The notes: generated by a model not told the origin, from the letters alone. Positions 24,437 to 37,310 are shown, counted from the stretch's first letter. The stretch: 64,000 nucleotides of DNA from Acanthosoma haemorrhoidale (GCA_930367205.1 OV884015.1:81148841-81212840), one strand, 5' to 3'. Program-made: numbers and translations.

Positions 24437-27400
24437 AATGAAAATTTTCCATTTTCCTTTGATTAATTCCGAGCCGTTTCCTCACCAAACGGTCTTCTTA
24501 CTTCACCATCACTGCACCTCAAACTGATTAATTGTAAGATTATAAGATCGCCCGGCAAGCTGAGGAGTGAATAGCCACGCTATTTAGTCAAATCGTCAAT
24601 AGTTTTCCAAAAAGTATTAAAAAATTTCAGAACGTAATATTAATCAATTAAATGGGCTTAAGTCTTATCAGCGATCAGTGACCTACATTAGAACTGGCGA
24701 TGGTCGAAGATTTTATTTGCGGTGACATGTCAAGTTCTTTGACTATTTGCTTACTTACAAACCCAGTGTTCAACCTTAATAATCCCTTCTAACGATGGGT
24801 TCCATGCATTAGAGGAACCCTATCTGTTAACATTTGTTAGGTATAGTTTTCGCAGATGGTATCCATCTTTGTGATATTTCCTCACTAAATAAATGAATAA
24901 ACGTTTCGTTTTTTATTTTTTACGCCAATAAAATTCACCAATTTGAATTAAATGAAAGTAAAATTACTAAACTAAGCACCGTTAAAGACAATATAATTAA
25001 TGTGATGTGTTGTTGCAATGGAATGGAATTGATAGCGAGTGAATCCTGGTTGTCCCAAATGAAAGGGCAATTTATCAATGTCAGCTTTGTATGGTTAGGG
25101 GACGCTTTATATGCTTGTCTATATTGCATTGGCTCGAACGATTCCTGGATTTCAGACTATCCTGGTTCCTTAGCTCAGACAATAAAAACAAGTCTCTTTG
25201 GGATTGGGGAAAAAAAACATGTTTAGCCATTGATGAACTGTGAGTATCAGTTTAATGAGAGATAAGGTAATAAAAAAAAATCACAATCCTACCTGAATGC
25301 CATGATTATTCTTAATAGCATCTCGTGAAAATCATAATTATTACATTACGTTTTTAATTTCAATTTAAATAGCATCCAAAAATTATTTCCCGAAATTGTG
25401 CAATTAGAAAAAAATCATGAACTCGTTTGAAGCAGGGTACAGGCGAGGACCAGAGGACGAATTTTGCAGCAGAGAAAAGGGGCGATACACCCGATATAGG
25501 ATTTAAGTCGAATCTCTGCTAGCTTGTCAGTCTACTATTGAACTTTTGGCGTTGATCGTCCGTATTCGGTCGTAGTAAGAGAAAATATCTCCGATTTCGG
25601 GGAATCGTTTTGTTGCAAGTCTGTACCGGGCTAAAAGTTACCATACTGTCAAAATTTATGACTTCCTTCATAGGACACCAAAACTTATTTTTACGTTATT
25701 AAATTAAAAGTTAATCTACAACTGTTCCCGTGGTTATTGCGTTTTTTTTTAGACCAGCTAAAATTGGATAATTCATTTAACCTATAGCGGACTGTATGAA
25801 TTTTTTTAACGGAAAATGAAACCCATACATTTAAAAACAATGTGAATTCACATAAACTAGGTGAATTAAAGGTATGTATCTCAAAATAACATAATCTTTG
25901 TATATTTTGTTCCATATTTGAACATGAATGTAAAATTAAAAGTAATTGTCTGCATTAGCTTCATCTAGCCAGGATACATTTTTTTTTTTATAAATCCAAC
26001 TTTATGCGCTATAATATGAAAAGTATTATACTAAGGAATCATTTATAGATCCTAATGGGCAGTACAAATGTAACTGTAATGAGAACTTAGAAATTTCTTA
26101 GGCTCCAAATCTTGAAAAAATGTCGGTAGAATATAGTAGTTCTGCTAAGAGTTAAAGAATAAATCAAAGTTTGGAAACATCATTTATTGACCTCTGGGAG
26201 CTACTTTGTGATAGGGCGTATTTTAGAAAATGGTAAAGAGTGTTACGAAATATCCGGATAGTTGAAAACAAGTTAAAGTTAATGCATTGTATTATTTTTT
26301 TTTTTTTTAAGTACTTAGATGTAAACAGTTCTCAAATGATGCTCTAAGAAAATGTGTTGTATTCTGGATACCTGTAACTGATATACATAATCTTCTTTTC
26401 ACAGGCAATATACTAGTAAATGGGAAGGGCCTAAATTTTTTAAAAAATTAGCCTCGTTTACGAAAATTGACATTTGTGAAGTTTCTTCCAACGGACCGTG
26501 ATTTTTATATTTCTGCACTTGATTGTCATTATATTTGCTTCTTGTCTTGCGATGTCCAGATTGTTCTTTATTTTCGGTTTTTGTCGAAGGGGGCTTCTTT
26601 CCCTGTCTTAAGAAATCTCCTGATCTAGTCTCCTGGAACGGTGGGCGAACATCTAAAAAATGGACACTCCTGAGGATAACATAATAAAATAATGAAAATC
26701 GTGTGTTTTTAATTATTTTGTCTTAGAACGCTACGCAGATAAAAAATAAATTTAAAACATATTATTTTTAGGCTCCCTTGCACTTAAATGTCTGGCACAG
26801 AATCAGAAAAAAATATGCTTGGTTTGATTTAATGAGCCCGAAAATATCCAAAAAATCTGAAAGTTATTTTTATCGATGATATAATGAGCAAAGATATGAC
26901 AATTTTTATAGGGCCTCCTCGTGGCCCATTGGAAAAACCGTGCCGAATATATTTAGACCTAATATCACAAAAACAAAAGTTATATTGAAATCGGTAACGA
27001 GCGCTGGGCGTCGAGTAGGAAAATGTTCTTAAACTTTCAAGATGGTCGTAGAAACTGAAATAGAAACATAGAAATTTATGTAATCCAAGATTATTTCTGT
27101 CTTAGCTGGTATTTCCCGAAATATGCTGACTGGTGTAGGCGTTGAGTGCTGAAATGTTCCTGCATATAATGCTCACCAACCAAGAGACACTTTAAATTCC
27201 CGTTTGACTTGCTTTTTACCAGTTGAATTTATTCTAAAATGCACCACTGACCCACTACCGCTGTTAGCACATATGTTTTTTTCTGTGTCTGGTCTCCGTC
27301 CAAAAAAAATCCCTTTTGGCAAGGAAACCGTCACTTCTGTTGTTGGAACGTTACAGCACGGCGGCATTAAATATAATCAGCGCGGTTGTTTGGAAATTAA

Positions 27401-27739
27401 CCGCCTCTCGTCCGGTCTATCATACGATTATATGGATCCTTAAAATTTATTAAGATGGAAATAGACTTGTAAAGCTTCTAATTAGCTCAAACATTAAAAC
27501 AATATGAACATAAATTAGTTACGTATTTCTGGCTAGCTATCAGATACGATAAATTTATACAGTGTGTTAGTTCATAAAAACATTTTCATTTGTTTTAACT
27601 TCTTCATTTCAAACTCTCCCAAAAATTATTAAACTGTAGCTAGTACCTAGGCTATAATGGGGTGCATTAACACATCTCATTATTTTTCATTTAATTAGTA
27701 GAAGGAGATTTATTTCTTTATAATTGTTTATTACTTCTA
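24437..27739. other. AT-rich noncoding stretch
   Basis: I see no supported gene. Short open frames near 25.0-25.2 and 27.2-27.4 kb overlap on opposite strands and have no recognisable domain. Confidence 0.4.
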
Positions 27740-27996
27740 TTTTATTTTTCCTTTCATAGCCCCTTTAAATTTACAGATAATTATAGATTCTCAGGCGAAT
27801 CTATTAACAAATTATTTTTGTATTTCCTGTAGCATCGCTACATTATATACAGGTTTTGTTATTTTATAAAAATTATATAATGAATAAACAAGTATAATGA
27901 TATACATTATACGTGACTGGACTAAACTGACTAATAAAGGTGATGGGGCTCACCTTTTTGATCAACCTTAAAACTAACTTACATACTAATTATACT
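27740..27996 (-). mobile_element. Jockey-like LINE, 3' UTR fragment
   Basis: Minus-strand 3' UTR of the family: A-tail side at 27740, the AGGGGCTATGAAAG block, CGATGCTACAGGAAATAC near 27825, and AAAAAGGTGAGCCCCATCAC near 27940-27960. It ends just upstream of ORF2 at about 27996. Confidence 0.82.
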
Positions 27997-28075
27997 ACTT
28001 ATTACTACTACTACATACTAATTACATACATACTAAGAATTAATTTATCTCATAGAGAAATGAGAGAAATTACTT

Positions 28076-28181
28076 CTTTTTTTTTTTTTTTTTTTTTTTC
28101 CTTCATAGCCCCTTTTAATTTACATTAGATAATTATATATAATTATAGATCCTCTGGCGAATCTATTTACAAATATAAATA
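28076..28181 (-). mobile_element. Jockey-like LINE, extreme 3' end
   Basis: A long T-run (28076-28099) followed by the last 80 or so bases of the same 3' UTR. It is severely 5'-truncated and lies 80 bp from the previous copy in the same orientation, so the two are independent or nested insertions. Confidence 0.78.
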
Positions 28182-28429
28182 TAAATTACTTCTATGACTT
28201 ATTGAAAATCTTTAAGACCAACTAAACAAATATCATCATCGGCAACCAAAAAATAAAGTCAGTTGAACCATAACCTTTTCTCTGATCAATTACTACGGTA
28301 CGTGTTTCTTACAGTCGGATTTCATCTACTAACTCGGTTTCAGATCATGATGTAAGATTATTAGAAACAAATTTTTGAAAAAAGGCAATGCAAACTTGAG
28401 ATCTTAAAACTACCAAGGGTGGCACAAAC

Positions 28430-29205
28430 CTGTTAAAAAAGGTTCGGGGCATATGTATGTATTTTAAAGGAATTCATTATACATATCGTTGGCAGTCTGT
28501 TTCCATAGATGTGGGAATGGTGGTAGCGTAAAACACTATGGATGAACTCACCCACCAACGGCACACCAAGCAATGGGCGCAGCTTGGCGTTCTTTAACCT
28601 CTCAAGAGAGGTATGTCTGACCACTTTTCTCATAATCCCAGTCCTAAATTGCTGGAGACTTTTAGCTGTATTGTCAGTCAAGGGAGTATATAGTGGGGCA
28701 CCGTACAGCAGAGCTGGCTGGAGGACACATTTATATATCATTAGTGACAAGTGTATACGCAGTATTCATATTCAATATTCATACGCAGTGACAAGTTGGG
28801 TGAAGTTAGCAATTGGTAAAGCTGGTAAGACCTGTGTCGTACTTGTTCTATTTTGTTACTAAAATTGGTAGAGAAATGGAGATGCCTATCCATTTTTATA
28901 ACCAGATAGAGCATTGAGAAAGCTGGTGAGTTCTCTTGCCCTCCTGTAGAATAGGATTTTTGCAAGGCCTTTTTCACCCTTTCGGAGGGAGAAGACTGCG
29001 CAATCGGTCTTCCTGGCGTTTGCACTGATGTTTAACCTATCTAGTCTGTCACTGACTACGTTACAAACTGACTCGGCCTGTGTAAGAGCTCTTTGTGCAC
29101 TCATGCTGCTCCTGTAAACCCCGTCGGCGAACCTGTTTGTTTACAGTGGAACGCTGTCCCCTCACTTGATGCAAACAACAGCATTCAGCATGTCCCAACC
29201 CCTAA
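28430..29205 (-). pseudogene. Jockey-like LINE ORF2, C-terminal fragment
   Basis: Minus-strand reverse transcriptase C-terminal half with frameshifts. At about 29105-29130 it reads FADGVYRSS where the catalytic F/Y-A-D-D is expected, so the second aspartate is lost. Next come LNISANARKTDCAVF (the K-T block), the KMDRHLHFSTNFSNKIE stretch, and then, after a frame change, MIYKCVLQPALLYGAPLY, the usual Y-G-A-P motif downstream of the RT domain. RLKNAKLRPLLGVPLVGEFI follows. The copy loses its homology near 28430 and keeps no tail of its own there. Confidence 0.82.
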
Positions 29206-29869
29206 GGGAACCAATTACTAACCATAATTAATAAATAATTTATTTTTCACAATCCAATACGGTAGAGAATAAAACCATGACTGTCGGGTACAATGTATTA
29301 TTATGATAATAAGATATTTTGTTACGAGTGATAATCAGGTACCCATAGTTTTCAATTCGAGATATTGGTACTGGTTGTTTCAAAGCCCCGCACGTGTAGA
29401 CTTTAGTAAGATTATCTGTTATCAGCCTCCCAAATGTCAGTCCATGCAAAAAAAGCATACTCGGGAGTTGTACCAACTGAGTTATCCTAGTATGGGTCTT
29501 TTTTTCCAGGCTCTCGCTGTGATCATTAGATACACCTTTAGCTGTTAATTAGAATACAAATTATTTTATAAATAATATTGTGAGCTTTACCGCGAAAATA
29601 ATGGTAAATTAAAACTATATGCGGATTTCTATTCAGAATAACATTCTGTGCGCAATACTTAAATACTGCTCGACCACCTATTCTATAATCTTATTCCTGA
29701 AGTTCCTTTGCCCTTAGATTGACGAACTATCGAAGAGATGATGAGCCAATCATTTTTTTTATAAATAAAGTAAGACCTGAAAATAAAGAAACTAGTTTTT
29801 GAATGTATATTATTTAACGATATACTTAATGCATTCTACTGTCCGGGAAAATTAGCTAAAGATTTTGTT

Positions 29870-29965
29870 TGTTAGATGTAAGTTAGTTTTAAGTTTTTAC
29901 GATCCATGAGGTGATCACCTTTATACCTTTGTATAGTACCAAAACACGTTCAATAAAAATTGCAT
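29870..29965 (+). mobile_element. Diverged jockey-like LINE 3' UTR piece
   Basis: The segment gttagatgtaagttagtttt and the following ggtgatcacctttat resemble the start of the family 3' UTR (ATGTAAGTTAGTTTTAAGGT then GGTGAGCCCCATCACCTTAT). It is short and old. Confidence 0.45.
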
Positions 29966-31122
29966 AGTAAAATATTATACAAAATGTAGGGAACTACAAT
30001 ATATATATAAATAGGCAATATAATGTAAATGGATTCATTGGCAGGATCTAAATTCGATTTTATAACAAGGGAAAATTAAAAATAAAATAAAACACCTTCG
30101 AAGGTGATATGCACTGCAAGACGACTATTAAGCCTGACCCCCTTAAATAAATTCCACGCCATAAATAAATAAATTCCGCCAGGAAAGAATTTCGATGTCT
30201 ACACCCAATTATACCAAAATTTTGTTAGATCAAAATTGTGGTCATATCATAGCCACAAGGCTGGTCTTCCTAATTATTCTAGTAGACTATTTGATGAAGT
30301 GCAGTGGTACTGTGTAAAAAAAAATGTGTTGACCAAATCTGAGTTTTCATTGAAAAAGAAATCAAATCTAAAACATTGTGGTGATCAGATACCGATGAAG
30401 ATCAGTTGGATTTCTGGAAGGTCTTGAAATGATATCCGCTGCCGTAAAAGTAAGCCTTTCTGGTCATATCAAATTGAGTAGGACTAAAGTTAAGTTGGAG
30501 ATGTAGTACAAGTTGATGCCGGTTAATTAAAAAGTAATTATAGTATTAATTACTTCAGTAGTTTCTTCCTCATTTTTGCTATATTAATGCTAAATACATG
30601 CTCCGTTCGGATCTCATGGAAGCTCATGGTAAATGTTGCATGTTATAAATTAGCCTACATTCCTGTCTCATCTTATTTTGATTTATTAACATTTTAAAAT
30701 ATAGTGACGAGAGGCGATTATTAAGCATAAGTAAAAAACAAATCGATGTTGAAAGGGTCTTATAGTGGACTGTAGGTTCTCCAGCAAATCTAAGTCAAGT
30801 TGTGTAATGGATGACAAATGGGTACTAGTGAGCTGTATGGCAGCCTTGGAAAAAGTTCAAGTATGTTTGCGAATTGTGTGCATTTACAAATTATATGAAA
30901 CATGTAAGTTTGCCACCAATCGTGTGAGTTTATGTGTCCAAATTTTACCGGGTTTTCTTTAATGTAGTACCAAAAAACGAAAAAAATGATTCGTCAGATA
31001 TTTTGACAGGTGTACACGACCCACAAGTACCTCCAAACGTACTTGACAACCGACGTTAATATAATTTAGGGTCTTTAATAGTGATTGCAGTGTAATACCT
31101 TCGAAATCAAATTACAAATTAG

Positions 31123-31210
31123 GTTTGTACCACTAAGTACTGTATTGCATCATATTTCTATTATCTGTTTGTACCACTAAGTACTGTATTGCATCATATT
31201 TCTATTATCT
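31123..31210. repeat. Perfect 44-bp tandem duplication
   Basis: Two adjacent identical 44-bp units (31123-31166 and 31167-31210), each beginning gtttgtaccactaagtac. The absence of differences implies a recent event or an assembly artefact. Confidence 0.9.
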
Positions 31211-32718
31211 GTTTTGTTGTTAAATATTTATCCTCTCAACCATACTTCGTAAGTTAGTTAAAGTTCTTCTTCCTATGTTCCTTTCTTCAGTAGAATCGAA
31301 TCATCGTAGCAAAATATTTCAGAGAATTTATGTTCTGTATTTGTCATCTTTGTTCAGAATTATATGAATAAAAGTCCGAAACATGTTTCCAGATCCGATA
31401 ATATGAAAAGTATTTTACTTAACTATTTTAATATTTATTTTTATGGAATCATTCGAGAACTCACTCAGTCTATTTAGGACAGGAATGGCATAAAGATTTT
31501 AATCAAAAACATTTTTATAATGAAGTTTTTTTTTTATTAGGTTATTATTTTATGATATCCATATCCTTTTATGACTTTATGAACAAATAAAAAACAAAAA
31601 CTGTAATAATATGACAGTAAAATAATATTGTCCAGATATTGTAGGTTGCGGGGATCGTGAGCTCCTTTCAAAATTTTAAGCTTACAGTTCTTAAATCACC
31701 CTTTTTCTAGTTTTTAAAAATATATTAATGTTTATGTTTCTCAAAAATAGCAGGTTTTTCACAATGATTAATAATTTTGAAGAAACCCACGAGTACTCTA
31801 ATATCTCTCCATATTGTTTCATCGATTCCACGTCCTTTTTTTACCCAAAAAATAAATATTATAATTGGCACTAAGTTCATAATCTATGTAAAATAAGTTC
31901 GTTACAGTTTATATAATAGTTTAACTATTTAATAAGTAGCGTTCTCCGTATTTTTTATTGTAAAAAGATTGGTTTTATTTACATTATATTTATTTATAGT
32001 GAGAATAAGGTTTTTTACTGGACTCATGAACTCATTCTGTGTGTGTTGACACTTAATGCCATAAATATGTACGCATAAATATGTTTTTAAATGATAAAAT
32101 ATGTTTCATAAAATTCGACACGTTCATTAGAAGAGTCCTTTATAATTATTATGAAAAGGACGATTTTATTAAAGTTGGAACGAAGTTCTTGGAAATGGAA
32201 CTCCTTTTAAAAATTCTTGAGTTCAATTTATTTTGAAGAAATTAAACTGTCAACAAGAATTTCTCGCTTGTTGTAATGAATTTAATTAAATAAAAATCTT
32301 AAGACAAAACTTGGATAATTCTGTTAAGTTATTATTTAACTAATCCAATCCCAAACGCAAACGCCCAGTCTTAAAAAGAGAGGCTGAACATTGGTATTGA
32401 GTTACTGGAGTCTGAACACTCTTGATAAATATATTATTATGGGAGGGGGGGGGGGGCTCTCTTACGTACCATTGAGGTAAAAGAGGAAGGCAATCCTTCA
32501 TACGATGCAGACTGTCAAGTTATTAGAGAAATAATCTGGACTATCCCCAACCAAAACATACTCTCATACCTAACTTCACGCCTGGCCATGAGTTCACTGT
32601 AATACATAACTGTTTTTTGAAGAAGTATCAATCAGGAGTAAGTTGAGTTATAACTTGTCATACGAAGGATTTACGGAAGAGACATGAAATGTCAATTTTT
32701 TTCGGTTTTGAGTTAGGA

Positions 32719-32860
32719 TTTTTTTTTTTTCTCCATAGCCCCTTTAAATTTACAGATAATTATAGATCCTCAGGTGAATCTATTTACAAATTATTTTCGT
32801 ATTTCCTGTAGCATCGCTACATTATATATAGGTTTTGTTATTTTATAAAAATTATATAAT
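32719..32860 (-). mobile_element. Jockey-like LINE, 3' UTR end
   Basis: The T-run at 32719-32730 marks the tail. The minus strand carries AAAGGGGCTATGGAG, the AGATTCACCTGAGGATC block and CGATGCTACAGGAAATACG. It is truncated at 32860. Confidence 0.82.
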
Positions 32861-33859
32861 TTTTGGCATCTAGGGTTTGAGGAGTAGATCTTTGAGAATT
32901 TACTTTAAATGAGAAGAAATGTAAAGAATAGCCATGACTTAAAAATACTTTAGAAAATTTTACAACCCAACTACATAAATGCTGAGGATCCAAACACGAA
33001 ACCGATCATTCCCCGATAAAGTGAAATTCTCCCTTCTCCCCGCGATATAGACTGGCTATAAGAGATATAACTCATCTATAATACCGTCTATTATATTATT
33101 GGTTCTTGTGCATTATTATTTATTATTAGATAGGCGGCTTGACTTACCACCATGGTGCTGATGTGAGAGCCGAGAGAATACTGGCCTGCCCCTCCCGGCT
33201 CCACCCTACCCAGCGCCAGATTTTATTTTCATTCATCCTAGGCATCTTCATCGTTGGTTGTCACCGCTGATGTACTGGTCACAGGGCGGTGCCTACGCGG
33301 TTTGTTGCACTGTACTTCATTCCTTCCTCATAAGCTACAGCAGCAGACATATATATTCAATACAATATTATAACATTTTTCTAGATTTATTCAAATAAAA
33401 AAATAATTCTTGGCATGGAATAATAAAATAAAATGTTTACGTAATTAAAAGCTTCTACCCGGACCTATAACGCCCAAATTTACGTAAGGCTTTCAATCAA
33501 AAGTTCTAAGACTTATCACAGGTTCACCATTTTAATTATTAAATCAACCCTTCGCGCTGAAATTCCTTTACGACAAACCTCAAGGGCGAACCGAACACCT
33601 TACTTATAACATTCAAGGATAACTGAGAAGACGTTCGAATAGAGATATTCTAAATTAATAACAATAAGATATATTCAAATGTGGCTTCAACAACAGAGTG
33701 GAGGTCCTCTGCCTTCATGTGAGACATGCCGTTAGTTCACACAGCACATTCGCTGGTTGTGACTCCAGTCACAGTTGTGTACCGGCTACGATATATAGTT
33801 TTTAAAAAAAATCATTAAAAATATAACTTCATAAAATAAAAATTACTTTTACGTTGGTC
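32861..33859. other. AT-rich stretch with one GC-rich block
   Basis: A GC-rich block at 33125-33340 contains, on the minus strand, CAGCACCATGGTG followed by the donor GTAAGT. It is listed separately as a candidate first exon. Otherwise nothing is recognised. Confidence 0.4.
33148..33340 (-). other. Candidate first exon (5' UTR plus start codon)
   Basis: On the minus strand a GC-rich run leads into CACCATGG, a strong translation-start context, with ATG at 33151-33153, a GTG codon and then a consensus donor GTAAGTCAA from 33147. This is how a short 5' coding exon looks. It ends at phase 0, which would suit the transgelin-like exon at 15986 or an exon of the unidentified gene at 22.98-23.27 kb. 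Which gene it belongs to, if any, is not shown by the sequence. Confidence 0.28.
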
Positions 33860-34560
33860 AGAATTGTAGACACATTTTTTTATTCCCACAATCAATCCTT
33901 CAGTTGCAACTCATCTATTGCGGATCACACATTCTTCGGCTCGTTATGTTTTCGTTCAAATTTTAAATCTCATCTGGCGTATGTTGACAAGATTCTTTTT
34001 TTCAGCTCTTTGATACTATTGATACGTTTGCTTCCATAAACTATTCTAGCCTTCTTAGAATAGAAAATTCCACATAAACTTTCAATGATGTTGAAATCAG
34101 GGGAAATTGAAGGCCAAGCTAGATTTTGGATATTATTATCCTCGAACCAGTTATTGTGAATAGGAATATCGTTCTGTTGAAAAATGTAATTGTCTCAGGA
34201 AAATTTCAAAAAATCATCTTCCAATACATTTTGTAAAGTTCACCGTTAACCCTACGACGTAAAAATGTAATTTTGCTCCAAAATCTGGTACCAGCTATAT
34301 TTATATCAAATTAAAAAAAAAATAGTACCTAAATCGATCCAGTCCATGTTAATTGACCTTATTATCTGAAAAAAACATCTTTATTCCACTTTCCCAAGAC
34401 GAGTTCTTGCATGTTCACACGTATAGTTGTTTCTATGCCCATAGTTTGCATGTACTCACTTATGCTCTTCCTTAGTTTTTCACATAAGGACACCAACTCT
34501 CGCTGTAATAGCAATACCAGATACAGAAAGAGTAGAGTTCTAAGCTGCCCTTAAAATAAA
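33860..34560 (-). pseudogene. Decayed Tc1/Tc3-type transposase
   Basis: Minus-strand remnants of the C-terminal catalytic half of a Tc1/mariner-superfamily transposase, in shifting frames. Near 34330-34370 it reads SDNKVN*HGLDRF, corresponding to the S-D-E-x-x-F-N-L-D-G block with the first catalytic aspartate. Near 34170-34190 is YIFQQNDIPIH, the F-Q-Q-D-N-A-P block with D and N swapped. Near 34100-34140 is LAWPSISPDFNIIESLCGIF, the W-P-x-x-S-P-D-L-N-P-I-E-N block. Transposases of this group cut and paste DNA at TA sites. It is clearly inactive, and I did not find its terminal repeats. Confidence 0.72.
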
Positions 34561-37146
34561 CCACTTCAAACCCTTTGTTAGAGCTGGGGTCCTTTATGTG
34601 GATCGACCAGTACTGTATTGTTCCTGAGTTTTAAAAACTTGCAAAAAGAAGATGAACTCACTTCGTCTGGCGTCCAATTTCGCTCACTGCCATTATAGGC
34701 TGGGACAGTGACGTTATTAATCCCACCCCCCCGGTCTTCCTCAGAAAAAGATTTTCCTTTTACGATTTTTTTAAATAAATGTAACAAATCCTTTTAACTG
34801 TATCTCAATGGAAAACTGTTAAAGACTATCAACTTGTTAAAAAGGGGAACAATATGTTTAATGTAGGATAAAATCATACAATAAATACAACTGATTCTAT
34901 CTTTTAACCTTAACTACAAAAGTCCACCCATGTGAAGGCGGATCACTAATGGTGACAATATCCTACATACGGTATCCCTAAATATGGAGGCGTAGAACTA
35001 AGGAAGCCATTGACATTCTGAAAAAGGGACGGAAATCAAGATGGAAAATTTTATGAAAGTATTTTTTTGCATAAGAACGAAATAAATTAGGTAGAAATTG
35101 AACTGTAAATATCAAGAAAAACTCACGGGAGTCCAAGTGAGTTTATATAAATGATTATTAATTGTAATAAACAACTCGGTATATATTTTGTTGAAAAGTA
35201 CAAATTAATTTCATTTGTCATCTGTTTCGATTACTAAAAATTGCCTCTTTAAAAAGCAAAGATGTTAATTAGTTAAAATATCGGCAAAACGAAAACTTAT
35301 TAAACTCATCAAACGACATTTTTCTATTTTTGCCTCCCAAAAATGTTTTTCAAGATATCTTAGATTTTTTTTATCTTTCTTTATCGTTTTTGTGCGTCCT
35401 TAATAATGGGGGGGGGGGAAGAACATTACTTGCTTACTACTGCGTCTCACTAGATGCACGCTTTCCGTGGACCATTGGCCCCATCATACATTTTTGCTTC
35501 TGTTGTCTCTTCCGAAAATTTTGTCCAGTCCTGTTGATCTGTTGCGACCCCCCCCCCCCTACCACAACAAACCAGCACCTAATGCTGCTGTCTTTATGTT
35601 CCAGCAATTTCAGTCTGGGTCTTGTGCATTTTTCCTCTAGATCTGTCGTACAGCATTCTTCTCAAGATTCGATTAGGGAGTAAAGTTTGAGATCAATAAT
35701 GAATTACATTTACATAAATTGAAGGAACTATAACTCCTTGGGAATTTCACAGGAAATACACAAGCTTAAAAGTGGTTTGAATCTCGATTCTTCACTTAAT
35801 ACGGCATATTAAAAAAAAAATAATCAATGTAAACAAAAAGTAAAAAAATTCTTTGAAAAAAATACGAGGTTACTTGTTACGAGGATTAATGTCAGTTAGG
35901 AATTGCAGAATCATTTTTAAAAATATTTCTATCTTAGAACATACAGACAGATGAAAGGTGGTCCGTTTGTTTATTAGTTTCTACACCTTTATACTCATGC
36001 ATACCCACATTATGTAAATCACAAATATGATTCCCCAAAATGTGAACAGCGTGAGTTTCCATGAAAAATGATTAGGGTTTTATGAGGATCGAGTCGATCA
36101 TATCAAGCCTTAGCTTGGAGATTCGTACTCACCTCGGCCAATGGAAAGAAACAGAGATAATTCTAGCATCATTATTATTATCTCAACGACCGGCTCCAAG
36201 TTTTACAGGTACTATTAACATAGTATGAAAATTGCTCAACTCAAAAGTTGAAGCTCAACGCAACTCAAAAGTTGCAAGTATCTGCTATCAATGTTTTAGT
36301 TAACACGTTGTTTAATAAATAAAATGAAGTAGTTTAGATAAAAAATACCGATTATATTTTTTTTTTCGTAAGTAATCGAGCGATAAATTATCTTTTTCTC
36401 GAACAATTTTTTATTTGAATTTTTATTTAATTCCGCATTTTATGATTAGAGAATCTTTAAAATAAATAACATTGGATGAAGATGTCTTAGTGTATAAATG
36501 CTTCACGGGTCAGTTAAAAGATCTTACGTAGTTGTCTCCTGCTATTTATGCCAATTTTTCATAATTACTCCTCGCCTGTGAAACTGCCCACGAAATGTTA
36601 TATATAGTACACGTTTTTTCTTGGCCTTTCAGGTTTAATTTTTTTCATACTTCCATTTTTTTTTTCTAACATAGGTACCGTTTTGCAGGAATATCCAATG
36701 ATTCTATTTCAATATTAATAAAACTAGTTCTCTGACGTTTCGGCTTACAAAACTTTATGGTGTATTTTTACTAGGCTCTAACGACAAATTACAATGACTA
36801 GAGCAGGAAGTGCCAGAGTATACAGAGGTCACCTCACTCTGTCCAGGCTATAGGATGCATGTTTGAATGAGATCATATTTTGAACTTTTGATTACTTTAT
36901 AAAAGAAGAATAGTTACCTACTAGAGAACAAATACATTTCTTATTTTGAACTGGACACTTCATCTCAGGAAATAGTTTAAGTCAAGAACACCAGAGGAGA
37001 AATATTATGCCTAAAAATAATTTATTAGGAATGTGATGCCAACAGATAAGAGCATATTGAATAATGAATACTCCTACTATCTTTCTTCTTATTTTTCTTC
37101 CCACAGATTCTGAGCTAAAAGTTGTAATAAAATTGAAGGTCTGAAA
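34561..37146. other. AT-rich stretch with G and C homopolymers
   Basis: No supported gene. A G-run lies at 35408-35418 and a C-run at 35550-35561, both inside a 117-codon plus-strand frame (35330-35683) with no recognisable domain. A minus-strand donor-like GAG|GTGAGTACG at about 36128 has no exon I can define. Confidence 0.4.
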
Positions 37147-37170
37147 AAAATGTCCATTTAATGTCCACCA

Positions 37171-37310
37171 GCCGGTAAGACCTTTGTCGTACTTTTTCTA
37201 TTTTATTACTAAAATGAGTAGAGAAATTTTTTTTTGGAAAAAAAAAAAAAAAAAAACCTCTACTCATTTTAGTAATAAAATAGAAAAAGTACGACAAAGG
37301 TCTTACCGGC
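37171..37310. repeat. Perfect 53-bp inverted repeat (folded-back LINE)
   Basis: 37171-37223 is the exact reverse complement of 37258-37310, separated by 34 bp of T- and A-runs. Both arms are the same piece of the jockey-like ORF2 (it encodes FSNKIEKVRQRSYRL on the right arm). The RNA or single strand would form a long hairpin. Confidence 0.92.

Larger units (their letters stand above)
29206..32718. other. AT-rich stretch with small repeats
   Basis: No supported gene. It includes a diverged LINE UTR piece (29870-29965), a perfect 44-bp tandem duplication (31123-31210) and a run of 13 G broken by one A at 32441-32456. A tRNA-like box A lies on the minus strand near 29460-29485. Confidence 0.4.

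Noticed and set aside
30429..30449. ATG with six following codons ending at a GTAAGC donor, considered as the first exon of the Mp20-like gene
   Set aside because: The phase fits, but the encoded M-I-S-A-A-V-K does not resemble the usual M-S-L-E-R-x-V start, and such short signals occur by chance.
35330..35683. 117-codon open frame on the plus strand
   Set aside because: It contains G and C homopolymer runs and no recognisable domain; treated as chance.
36120..36150. Minus-strand donor-like GGCCGAG|GTGAGTACG
   Set aside because: No open frame, start codon or acceptor nearby defines an exon.
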